Positions 26,443 through 34,200 of a stretch of DNA of 64,000 bases are shown here, piece after piece. The notes below the pieces were generated by a model. That model did no database searches. It worked only from the letters and a program-made list of their open reading frames with translations, and had not been told where the DNA came from. The DNA comes from Bacillota bacterium (GTDB lineage Bacteria > Bacillota > Clostridia > Acetivibrionales > DTU013). Position 1 is the first letter of the stretch, and each line of letters starts with the position of its first letter. Made by a program: the position numbers and the translations under genes. Location of the stretch: positions 1-64,000 of the forward strand of contig JAEYOM010000076.1 in assembly GCA_023411715.1 (NCBI GenBank). The letters run 5' to 3'.

Positions 26443-26495
26443 TACATCCTCCTTTGGATGTTTACATGAAATGCGCGCCATTGGCGATAAACATC

Positions 26496-27662
26496 CTACC
26501 TAATTTTATATCTCCTATTGATGTCGATGATCGGAATTATCTCTTTTAACGCATCGACAGTCTGATCAATTTCATCCTGTGTATTTAGTCCCGAAAGGCT
26601 GAACCTGATCGCGCCGTCAGTCAGAGCAGCCGGAACGCCCATAGCTGTAAGCACATGGCTTCTAGTATTCTTATGGGAGGAGCAGGCTGAGCCCGTCGAT
26701 ACGAATATTCCCTTCTGCTCAAGATGGTGCAGCAGTACTTCTGCCCTGACATTTGCAAATGAGATGTTTATGACATAGGGAGAGGCATTTTCAGGGGAAT
26801 TTACGCGATGCTCGATTCCGGAACCGGCAAGCGTTTCGATGAAGCGCTTCTTTAAATTGCAAACTTCATCGTAATTGGCTTCCAGTTTTTCGAACGTCAT
26901 TTTTGCAGCAAGCCCGAAGCCTGCAATGCCGGGCACATTTTCCGTACCTGAGCGCATAAGGGCCTCCTGTCCGCCCCCGTAAAACAGCGGTTTTATCCTG
27001 ATACCGCGCGATACGTATAAAGCGCCCACACCCTTTGGTCCATGTATTTTATGTGAGCTTAACGACATAAGCCCGATCCCTGATTTCCCGGGCAGGACCC
27101 TTATCTTGCCGTATGCCTGTACGGCATCAGCATGTATAACTGCCTGCGGGTTCAATTCGTCGCGTATCGCCGCTATCTTATCCAGCTGCTGTATAGTGCC
27201 GGTTTCGTTATTTACAAGTATCAGGCTGATTAAAGCAGTCTCGTCAGTTAATCTGTTTCTCAGTTCCTGAAGGTCGATCAGTCCTTTTTCATCGACGCCT
27301 ATATAGTCTACGCTGTAACCCTGCTCATCAAGACGGCGATATGTTTCCATTACCGACGGATGCTCAATCCTGGTAGTGATGATGTGCTTTCCCTTTCTCG
27401 GATTAGCGTCAAGGTAGCCTCTTACAGCCAGGTTATTCGATTCGGTACCGCCTGAAGTAAAGTATATTTCCCTGGGTTCGGCCCCCAAGGAATCAGCGAT
27501 TTGCTTCCTTGCCGAGCTGACAAGCTTTTCTGCTTCTATCCCTTTTATATGAAGCGACGAAGGGTTGCCGTACTTGTTTCCCGCAGCATCGGCCATTAAT
27601 GCTGTCACGTCGTCATATTGTCTTGTTGTTGCACTGTTGTCCAGGTATATTTCCTTTTGCAT
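26496..27662 (-). CDS. Cysteine desulfurase, NifZ-like partner of ThiI
   Basis: 388 residues. IYLDNSATT start, PLP lysine in SSHKIHGPKG, and the cysteine loop STGSACSSHKNTRSHVL, shorter than in IscS. It pairs with thiI in an operon as nifZ does in Bacillus. ATG 27662 has AAGG upstream; an in-frame GTG at 27686 is an alternative start. It is distinct from the isc-operon desulfurase. Confidence 0.9.
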   Translation of the reverse strand: MQKEIYLDNSATTRQYDDVTALMADAAGNKYGNPSSLHIKGIEAEKLVSSARKQIADSLGAEPREIYFTSGGTESNNLAVRGYLDANPRKGKHIITTRIEHPSVMETYRRLDEQGYSVDYIGVDEKGLIDLQELRNRLTDETALISLILVNNETGTIQQLDKIAAIRDELNPQAVIHADAVQAYGKIRVLPGKSGIGLMSLSSHKIHGPKGVGALYVSRGIRIKPLFYGGGQEALMRSGTENVPGIAGFGLAAKMTFEKLEANYDEVCNLKKRFIETLAGSGIEHRVNSPENASPYVINISFANVRAEVLLHHLEQKGIFVSTGSACSSHKNTRSHVLTAMGVPAALTDGAIRFSLSGLNTQDEIDQTVDALKEIIPIIDINRRYKIR

Positions 27663-27754
27663 TTGATTTACCTTCGCTCCGATCACAGTCGCCCCGTTCC
27701 CTTCCTTCGAGGGATAGCGGGCAGCTCATTACCGACAATGAATATTATGTTATA

Positions 27755-27888
27755 TTATACCATGATCTATCATGGTATAATTGCGCATCGCCGTTTGCCA
27801 TCAATATATTCAAAGGCAAATTATCGGCGGCGCATAAATTCCGCCGGAGGCGTATAATAGCCTTACCTCGTAAGGCTATTATACCATA
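27755..27888. repeat. Block of three inverted repeats with ATGGTATAA ends
   Basis: 27755-27780 is a near-perfect palindrome (TTATACCATGAT / ATCATGGTATAA). 27853-27883 is a perfect 14-bp stem with a CTC loop (TATAATAGCCTTAC). Between them CGCCG-TTTGCC faces GGCAAA-CGGCGGCG. The string TATTATACCAT occurs at both outer edges. It lies between divergent genes and may be a small mobile element (MITE-like) or a regulatory array. Confidence 0.55.
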
Positions 27889-27982
27889 TTTCCCCTCAGT
27901 TGTTGCAGTTATTCATTTCATTATGGTAGAATTATGATGAATTATGTAATGTTATGAAATAAATTTTAATGTGAGGATTAAA

Positions 27983-29770
27983 ATGATAAAAAAATATATA
28001 AGCGTGATCTGTTGTTTTGTATTATGTGTCTTTGTTTTAGGTTTCTCCGCGTCAACTTATTCGGGGTATTTGGCGCAAAGCGCTCCTGTTTCTTCTGATC
28101 AGCCGTTTTCAGATGTTCCGGGAAACAGCCCTTATTTTAATGATATCGCCGAGCTCCGAAGTCTTGGCATTACGGACGGGATAGGAAACAACCGGTTCGG
28201 TTACGGCAAGACCATATCAAGGGGCGAATTCCTGACTCTGCTTGTCAAGCTTATGGACTGGAAACAGGTGAACCCTAAAAAAGGTTCATTTACGGACAAT
28301 CAGGATTCCAAAAAAACCTGGTACATATCTGTAGAAACAGCGCTGGCAAATGGCGTTATCACAAAAAGCTCTGCGCGCATAAGGCCCACTGATCCTATTA
28401 CACGCGAAGAAGCAACGGTTATGGCAGTGAATTCACTTGGCTGGGGAAACCTTGCAGGGAAGCTGTCCTACCTCGGAACCTTATACAAGGACGTCAAAAC
28501 AAATCTGGGCTATATAACGATGGCCCGGGATTTCGGTATTATCGATCCTACCAATTACTTGAATCCTTCGGGAAAGCTTCTGAAGGAGCAGGCCGCACAA
28601 ATGCTGATAAGGATACATAATGCTCGTCTCAGGCCTTTAAAGGATCTAAACGCCTTCTACGCCATCAGCTCCTCCTCACAGCAGGACAAGATACCTGAGC
28701 TTACATCTTTAGGGTTTGGCTGGAGCGCTCTCAGTTACGATGCCAAAAGCAAACATGTGGTTATAAACACCTCACATAATGCTATGGGATATAACGACTA
28801 TTATCTGCCGACAGGCTTTTCCGAGCGCCTGACGTTCGCCAAGGAGTCCGGCGTGCCCGCAATGCTGATGCTTTATGCAACTCAGGATAATAAAATGACC
28901 GATCCTGTAACCGGCGCTAAAACAGGCATACCCGAATATATCCTGACCAATGCCCAGGAGCGCAGTTCAGTCATTTCCGAAATCGCGGCTTCGGTGAAAG
29001 AAATAGCAAACGGCAGCGAAACAGGAACCTTTGACGGTGTAGTCATAGATTTCGAAGGCCTGCGCGGAGATAAGCTCAAAAAAGCCTTTAATAATTTTTT
29101 AAAGGAACTTAAAACAGAACTCGATAAGGACGGTAAAAAGCTTTATGTGGCAGTCCAGCCGCTTATCAACAAAAAATACAGCTCCTCCTGTTTCGACGGT
29201 TATGATTACAGAACGATAGGTACGTATGCCGACAAAGTCATCCTGATGGCGCATGATTTTGGAGCTAAGAAGCTTTCAGCGGCCGATATGGCAAGGGGCT
29301 TCGTTTTAACTCCTCCCACGCCTATCGAAAGCATTTATTATGCGCTTGAAAAAATCACGGATGCAAAGACCGGCGTTCAGGACAAAAGCAGGATAATGCT
29401 GCAGATATCCTTCGACTGGACCGTCTGGCAGAGAAAGAACGGAAAGACGATCAACTCGGCGGCGGAAAAATTTAACCTGGAAAACTTCATGGATTTGTTG
29501 AATACAAATAAAAAAATTACATACCTTTATGCAAAGGATTATGAAAATCCGTATATTAAATACATAGATGCAAAAACGGGTTATGAAAACACGGTATGGT
29601 ATGAAAACTCTGTAAGCGTTATGAAGAAGGCCGACCTTGCCAGGCTTTTCGGCATACAGGGTATTTCATTGTGGCGGCTTGGCACGATACCGGATTATCA
29701 GCCCGCCGATGGTAAAGACTTTGATATGGATGTATGGCAAAGCATACTTGATGAAGTGGAGAAAGATTAG
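27983..29770 (+). CDS. SLH-domain surface protein with GH18 catalytic domain
   Basis: 595 residues. A signal peptide (about 1-33) is followed by three SLH-like modules (about 40-90, 100-150, 160-205; FSDVPGNSPYFNDIAEL, TDPITREEA) that bind cell-wall polymers, then a GH18-type barrel (about 230-590). The catalytic segment is DGVVIDFE, with Asp351, Asp356 and the acid Glu358. GH18 enzymes of this form cleave chitin or peptidoglycan N-acetylglucosamine links. GTGAGG at 27971-27976 serves as ribosome binding site for ATG 27983. The next gene starts right at its stop. Confidence 0.85.
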   Translation: MIKKYISVICCFVLCVFVLGFSASTYSGYLAQSAPVSSDQPFSDVPGNSPYFNDIAELRSLGITDGIGNNRFGYGKTISRGEFLTLLVKLMDWKQVNPKKGSFTDNQDSKKTWYISVETALANGVITKSSARIRPTDPITREEATVMAVNSLGWGNLAGKLSYLGTLYKDVKTNLGYITMARDFGIIDPTNYLNPSGKLLKEQAAQMLIRIHNARLRPLKDLNAFYAISSSSQQDKIPELTSLGFGWSALSYDAKSKHVVINTSHNAMGYNDYYLPTGFSERLTFAKESGVPAMLMLYATQDNKMTDPVTGAKTGIPEYILTNAQERSSVISEIAASVKEIANGSETGTFDGVVIDFEGLRGDKLKKAFNNFLKELKTELDKDGKKLYVAVQPLINKKYSSSCFDGYDYRTIGTYADKVILMAHDFGAKKLSAADMARGFVLTPPTPIESIYYALEKITDAKTGVQDKSRIMLQISFDWTVWQRKNGKTINSAAEKFNLENFMDLLNTNKKITYLYAKDYENPYIKYIDAKTGYENTVWYENSVSVMKKADLARLFGIQGISLWRLGTIPDYQPADGKDFDMDVWQSILDEVEKD

Positions 29771-31606
29771 TTGAAAGCAGGTTATCTTTCGATCAAAATA
29801 ATGAATTGGTTCAACCGGCTGTTTCAGAGGGAATTGTTTGTCTACGGCGCAGTGGTTCTTGCTGCAGGCATTGCATATTGCGACAGCTTCTTTGTTCCGT
29901 TTCTGCTCGATGATTTCGGTTCTATCTCCAACAACTACTCCATACACAGGTTGTTCGATTTTCCCGGCATGTGGCAATTTTACTCAAACAGGATTGTACT
30001 TTATTTCACTTTATCGATAAATTACGCCATACACGGTACCTGCGAAGGCGGCTATCACGCAGTCAATCTTTTAATACACGCACTTAACGGGATCCTGTTC
30101 TATATGATCCTCAAAAAGCTGTTCGCCCTTCCATATTTTAAGGGAAAGCTGATTTCAAGGTATTCCAGCGTTATTTCCACATTTGCCGCGGTATTGTTCG
30201 TTACCCACCCCTTGCAGATCAACGCCGTAACTTACATAATACAGAGAACCGCTTCGCTTGCAGCGACGTTTTATCTATTGGCTATCCTGTTTTTCCTTGA
30301 GTACAGGGTCAAAAACAAGTGGTATCATTTACTGCTGACTGTTCTGTTCACCGTAATAGCCATGTTTACAAAGGAAAATACGATCACGATACCTTTCATG
30401 CTCCTGCTTATCGAAGTGATGTTTTTCCTCAAGGATGGGAAAACCACCTGGAGAAAAAGAATTCTTGTTTTCCTGTTGATTTTTGCCACAGTGCCTATAA
30501 TACCCGGTACGAATCTACTGTTTCACGGATACAGCCAGAGTGACCCGAACGTGAACTTCAAGGCCAGCACTTCCATGGACCGGTTCCAATATTTCTACAC
30601 CCAGCTTAACGTCATACTTTTGTACATACGACTCCTTTTCGTGCCGCTGGGCCAGGTTTTCGACTACAGCAACGATTATCCGATATCCGTTACCATTTGG
30701 GATAATCAATCGTACATATCACTGGTTGTCCTTTTGCTCGCAGCCGCGTTTGCCGTATATACATGGAAAAGAAACCGACTCGTATCGTTCGGCATACTTT
30801 GGTTCTTCATCGGCCTCGCAGTGGAATCGAGCTTCATATCCATCAAGGATGTTTACTTCGAGCACAGGCTTTATTTCCCTCTTGCCGGTTTTATAATGTT
30901 TCTTACAGGTATGATAACTTACGAACGAAAGCGTAGATTCCGGCACATCCAGCTCATCAGGAAGACAATACTTAAAAATCCTGTCGCTTGGCTGCTTGTA
31001 TTGTTTCTATGCCTTACTCCCGTATATATCGGACTTACGATTTACAGAAACTATATATACGGGACTTCGATACGTCTCTGGAGCGATACCGTAAAAAAGG
31101 CTCCAGGCAGCGACAGGGCTCATAATTCACTGGCCACAGGCTACCTTAACGGATATGATGAAAAAAAGATGAACACGGAATATCTGGACCTTGCTGAAAT
31201 CGAGTATAAAAAAGCAATATCCATGAATAATGCGAACAGCACGGCCCACACTAACCTTTCAAAGGTATACCTTCTTAAAAAGGATTATGATAATTGCATT
31301 TCCGAGGCGAATAAGGCATTGATGTTTTCGAAATCAGAGTATGCTGAATTCAATCTTGGCTCCGCATACGAAAAGCTCGGCAGAAAGGACGATGCATTGA
31401 AAGCGTTCCTGAAAGGCTACGAATTCAATAAACACAGTTCATTTATCGTTAAGGCTGTTGCAGATACGTATTATGATATGAAAGATTACCGTAATGCTAA
31501 GAAATACTATAAAGAATATATTGAGCTCAACAATAAGTCAAAGAATACAAGTATTAAAAAACGTTTGGAAGAGATAGAAAGCAACCTGAGTCTAAGCACA
31601 AAATAG
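29771..31606 (+). CDS. Polytopic membrane protein with TPR tail (TMTC-like, GT-C type)
   Basis: 611 residues. About a dozen membrane helices cover residues 17-430. Early loops carry LLDDFGSISNN and THPLQINAVTYIIQRTASLAATFYLL, which resemble TMTC/O-mannosyltransferase-like proteins of the GT-C superfamily, where the early acidic pair is catalytic. Residues about 450-600 contain three to four TPRs. TTG 29771 directly follows the upstream TAG and has GGAG at 29758-29761. Coupling to the SLH-GH18 gene suggests a role in glycosylating surface proteins; that is inference. Confidence 0.75.
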   Translation: MKAGYLSIKIMNWFNRLFQRELFVYGAVVLAAGIAYCDSFFVPFLLDDFGSISNNYSIHRLFDFPGMWQFYSNRIVLYFTLSINYAIHGTCEGGYHAVNLLIHALNGILFYMILKKLFALPYFKGKLISRYSSVISTFAAVLFVTHPLQINAVTYIIQRTASLAATFYLLAILFFLEYRVKNKWYHLLLTVLFTVIAMFTKENTITIPFMLLLIEVMFFLKDGKTTWRKRILVFLLIFATVPIIPGTNLLFHGYSQSDPNVNFKASTSMDRFQYFYTQLNVILLYIRLLFVPLGQVFDYSNDYPISVTIWDNQSYISLVVLLLAAAFAVYTWKRNRLVSFGILWFFIGLAVESSFISIKDVYFEHRLYFPLAGFIMFLTGMITYERKRRFRHIQLIRKTILKNPVAWLLVLFLCLTPVYIGLTIYRNYIYGTSIRLWSDTVKKAPGSDRAHNSLATGYLNGYDEKKMNTEYLDLAEIEYKKAISMNNANSTAHTNLSKVYLLKKDYDNCISEANKALMFSKSEYAEFNLGSAYEKLGRKDDALKAFLKGYEFNKHSSFIVKAVADTYYDMKDYRNAKKYYKEYIELNNKSKNTSIKKRLEEIESNLSLSTK

Positions 31607-31632
31607 GCTTCAAGGCTTCAAGGCTTCAAGCT
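31604..31632. repeat. 9-bp direct repeat after the TPR gene
   Basis: GGCTTCAAG occurs three times in tandem, the last copy changed to end in CTTT. It lies in the short spacer between convergent genes. Confidence 0.7.
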
Positions 31633-31656
31633 TTATATTTCTTTCTACACTGCCGT

Positions 31657-31941
31657 TCAAACAGGCATTTTCAGGACATCACCCTCATATATGACGCTAT
31701 CATCGATATTATTCGCTTTTTTAACCTCTTTTATATAAACGCGCAGGTCTTTTCCGTTATTGTATTCCCTCGCAATATCCCAAAGTGTATCTCCCCGCTC
31801 TACTACCACCGTCCTGTACGTTTCCGCAGTATCGGCTCCCTGTACCGTGGCGGCAAACGTAAGCGAAGTTACGGCAATAGTGACCAGTATAACAAATATG
31901 TAGAATCTCCTGCGATTTACCAATTTGAATTTTCTGTTCAT
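31657..31941 (-). CDS. yneA: LysM protein, YneA-like cell division suppressor
   Basis: 94 residues. An N-terminal membrane segment (about 11-33) is followed by one LysM domain (about 43-93; VVERGDTLWDIAREYNN ... VIYEGDVLKMPV). Size, layout and position divergent from lexA match YneA of Bacillus, an SOS-induced protein that halts septation. Its promoter contains a perfect LexA box in the spacer. TAGGAGG precedes ATG 31941. Confidence 0.88.
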   Translation of the reverse strand: MNRKFKLVNRRRFYIFVILVTIAVTSLTFAATVQGADTAETYRTVVVERGDTLWDIAREYNNGKDLRVYIKEVKKANNIDDSVIYEGDVLKMPV

Positions 31942-31956
31942 AATGAAGCCTCCTAC

Positions 31957-31970
31957 AGAACATCTGTTCT
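31957..31970 (-). promoter_or_regulatory. LexA box 1 (weak), yneA leader
   Basis: AGAACATCTGTTCT matches CGAACRNRYGTTYC imperfectly but is itself a good palindrome. It lies just downstream of the yneA -10. Confidence 0.65.
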
Positions 31971-31976
31971 GTGTTT

Positions 31977-32006
31977 ATTATAATCGAACAGGTGTTCCCT
32001 TGTCAA
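31977..32006 (-). promoter_or_regulatory. yneA promoter
   Basis: On the minus strand TTGACA (32006-32001) and TATAAT (31982-31977) with an 18-base spacer. The spacer contains LexA box 2. Confidence 0.85.
31985..31998. promoter_or_regulatory. LexA box 2 (perfect consensus)
   Basis: CGAACAGGTGTTCC matches the Gram-positive SOS consensus CGAACRNRYGTTYC at every position. Confidence 0.93.
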
Positions 32007-32015
32007 CATATTTTT

Positions 32016-32029
32016 CGAACATTTGTTTG
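32016..32029 (+). promoter_or_regulatory. LexA box 3 overlapping the lexA -35
   Basis: CGAACATTTGTTTG differs from consensus at two positions. Its last bases overlap the -35 of lexA, which suits autorepression. Confidence 0.72.
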
Positions 32030-32055
32030 ACTTTTATTATTTTATTTAATATAAT
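32027..32055 (+). promoter_or_regulatory. lexA promoter
   Basis: TTGACT (32027-32032), 17-base spacer, TATAAT (32050-32055), 51 bases before ATG 32106. Confidence 0.85.
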
Positions 32056-32105
32056 GAATTTAGTAAAAATTATGAGAAGTTCCAGTTTTCAAAGGGGTGT
32101 AACGA

Positions 32106-32756
32106 ATGAACAAGAAGCTAAATGATAAACAGCAGCAGATTCTTGATTTTGTGAACAGCCAGGTCGAAGAAAAAGGTTATCCGCCGTCTGTACGTGAAAT
32201 ATGCAGTGCTGTAGGTTTTAAATCAACCTCTACCGTTCATGGTTACCTCGAGAAATTAGAAAAGAGCGGGCTCATCCTGAAGGATCCCACAAAGCCCAGA
32301 GCCCTCAGAGTTATAGGCAGCAATAAGAAATCCTACATCAGACAGCACGATGAACCCAAGGATTATTATTCAAGGAAAGAACTCGTAGATATACCTATCG
32401 TCGGCAAGGTCACCGCCGGTCAGCCTATATTGGCAGTTGAGAATATAGAAGATACTTTCCCGCTACCTGTTGATTTCGTTCAGAATTCGACCGCTTTCAT
32501 GCTAAAGGTCCAGGGTGACAGTATGGTGGAGGCAGGAATACTCGATAAGGATATGGTGCTTGTAAGACAGCAGGCAACAGCCGACAACGGTGATATCGTA
32601 GTCGCCATGATCAACGATGAAGCAACAGTCAAAACTTTTTACAAAGAAAAGGGTTATGTAAGGCTTCAGCCCCAGAACCAGTACATGGATCCCATAATCG
32701 TAAGGGAAAATCTCACTATTCTCGGTAAAGTCATAGGCGTTTTCAGAAAGATGTAA
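32106..32756 (+). CDS. lexA: LexA repressor
   Basis: 216 residues. N-terminal winged helix with [24 protein letters not shown]; cleavage site Ala104-Gly105 (VTAGQP); catalytic Ser139 (QGDSMVEAG) and Lys176 (EATVKTF). LexA represses SOS genes until RecA triggers its self-cleavage. AAAGGGG precedes the ATG. It is divergent from yneA with three LexA-box candidates between them. Confidence 0.97.
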   Translation: MNKKLNDKQQQILDFVNSQVEEKGYPPSVREICSAVGFKSTSTVHGYLEKLEKSGLILKDPTKPRALRVIGSNKKSYIRQHDEPKDYYSRKELVDIPIVGKVTAGQPILAVENIEDTFPLPVDFVQNSTAFMLKVQGDSMVEAGILDKDMVLVRQQATADNGDIVVAMINDEATVKTFYKEKGYVRLQPQNQYMDPIIVRENLTILGKVIGVFRKM

Positions 32757-32785
32757 ATAAACCGTCAATATTTTTTCCAATTCAA

Positions 32786-32820
32786 AAAACTCAGGATGCT
32801 TTTGCTTCCTAAGTTTTCTT
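32786..32820 (+). terminator. Terminator between lexA and hfq
   Basis: AAAACTCAGGA pairs with TCCTAAGTTTT around GCTTTTGC with one mismatch, then CTTTTGTTT. The inverted repeat could serve both convergent transcripts. Confidence 0.7.
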
Positions 32821-32848
32821 TTGTTTACTCCAGTTATTATTCAGTCAT

Positions 32849-33091
32849 CTATTCCTTTGGGCTGTCGTTGAAAATAAAATTAACTACCTTCATAGGGCTT
32901 ATGGTCGAGATCGCGTGCTTATATACCAGCTGCTGCTTACCATCCGTATCCAGTACAACAGTAAAATTATCAAATCCCTTTACCATCCCTTTAAGCTGAA
33001 AACCATTGGTAAGGTAAATAGTGACCGCAATATGTTCCTTCCTCACCTGGTTCAAAAATACATCCTGTAAATTGATATTAGCCTTGTTCAC
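32849..33091 (-). CDS. hfq: RNA chaperone Hfq
   Basis: 80 residues. Sm fold with [24 protein letters not shown] (Sm1), the lysine-containing [14 protein letters not shown] and the Sm2 motif [10 protein letters not shown]. Hfq binds small RNAs and mRNAs as a hexamer. It ends the miaB-ylbF-mutS-mutL-miaA-hfq series, 110 bases after miaA; miaA-hfq adjacency is widespread in bacteria. Confidence 0.97.
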   Translation of the reverse strand: MNKANINLQDVFLNQVRKEHIAVTIYLTNGFQLKGMVKGFDNFTVVLDTDGKQQLVYKHAISTISPMKVVNFIFNDSPKE

Positions 33092-33201
33092 TTTATAATC
33101 CTCCTTTGAGTGTTGTAAATAAAATCCGTGCCTAAATGGCGCTAAACATCTTACCTAAAAATTTTTTTCCTGATTCAATGAAATTAAGAATCAGTTTAAT
33201 T

Positions 33202-34146
33202 TTACAAGATTATTCCATATGTTGCAATACACTCCCGAATAATTTTTTCGGACAACTCTCCAAAATCGCTGTTCTCATCCACTCTAAGCCAGTTGATCCC
33301 TTCGATCCTGCGGAACCATGTCATCTGCCGTTTGGCATAATGTCTTGTATCGCGCTTGAGAATATATACCGTTTCTTCAAAGGTACGACTTCCTTTAAGG
33401 TAATCCAGAACTTCCTTATAGCCTATTCCCTGCATTGCCGTTCCGCCCCTGTCATACCCCATATCCACGAGCCTTTTGACTTCGTCTGCCAATCCGTCCT
33501 CAAGCATTTTGTCAATCCGCTTTTCAATCCTCGCGTACAGCTTTTCCCTGTCCCAATCGAGACCGAATACTATGTACCGGTAAGGCGACGGTTCCTGCCT
33601 GGATTCCTTTATATGCTCCGAAATAGTTTTCTTCGTATGCTCGTATACTTCAATCGCCCTTATTATCCTTTTCGTATCGTTTTCATGTATCCGTGAAGCC
33701 GCTTCGGGATCAATACTTAAAAGCTTTTCATATATAAACCTGTTACCTTTGTCTTGAGCCTCTTTCCTGAGTGATTCCCTCAAATCCTCATCGCATATCG
33801 TTTCAGAAAAATTGATGTTATAAATGAGGGAATTGATGTAAAGCCCTGTTCCTCCGGCGACTATGGGCCGCTTTCCTTCGCTTATTATCCTTGAAATATA
33901 ACCGAGTGCGCATTCACGATATCTTGCAACGCTGAAATTCTCGTCAGGATCGACTTCGTCCAGCATATAGTGCCTGATGCCCGACATTTCTACTGCATCC
34001 GGTTTTGCAGTACCGATATCCATGTATCTGTATATCTGCATCGAGTCTGCGGAAACTATGCTTCCGCTGATCCTTCCGGCAAGCTCGATCGATAACTTCG
34101 TTTTACCGGAAGCTGTCGGGCCTACAATGACTATTACAGGCTCCAT
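33202..34146 (-). CDS. miaA: tRNA dimethylallyltransferase MiaA
   Basis: 314 residues. P-loop IVGPTASGKTKLSI, SADSMQIYRYMDIGTAKP, VGGTGLYINSL, and the Zn-free C-terminal end with RDTRHYAKRQMTWFR. MiaA adds a dimethylallyl group to A37 of tRNAs; MiaB, at the head of the same gene series, then adds methylthio. ATG 34146 is preferred to TTG 34179 because AAGGGGGG lies between them, though its spacing is long. Confidence 0.95.
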   Translation of the reverse strand: MEPVIVIVGPTASGKTKLSIELAGRISGSIVSADSMQIYRYMDIGTAKPDAVEMSGIRHYMLDEVDPDENFSVARYRECALGYISRIISEGKRPIVAGGTGLYINSLIYNINFSETICDEDLRESLRKEAQDKGNRFIYEKLLSIDPEAASRIHENDTKRIIRAIEVYEHTKKTISEHIKESRQEPSPYRYIVFGLDWDREKLYARIEKRIDKMLEDGLADEVKRLVDMGYDRGGTAMQGIGYKEVLDYLKGSRTFEETVYILKRDTRHYAKRQMTWFRRIEGINWLRVDENSDFGELSEKIIRECIATYGIIL

Positions 34147-34200
34147 TAAATCAATTTTTACCCCCCTTCTATTTACCAATTGTACCCAGTGGTAATATAT

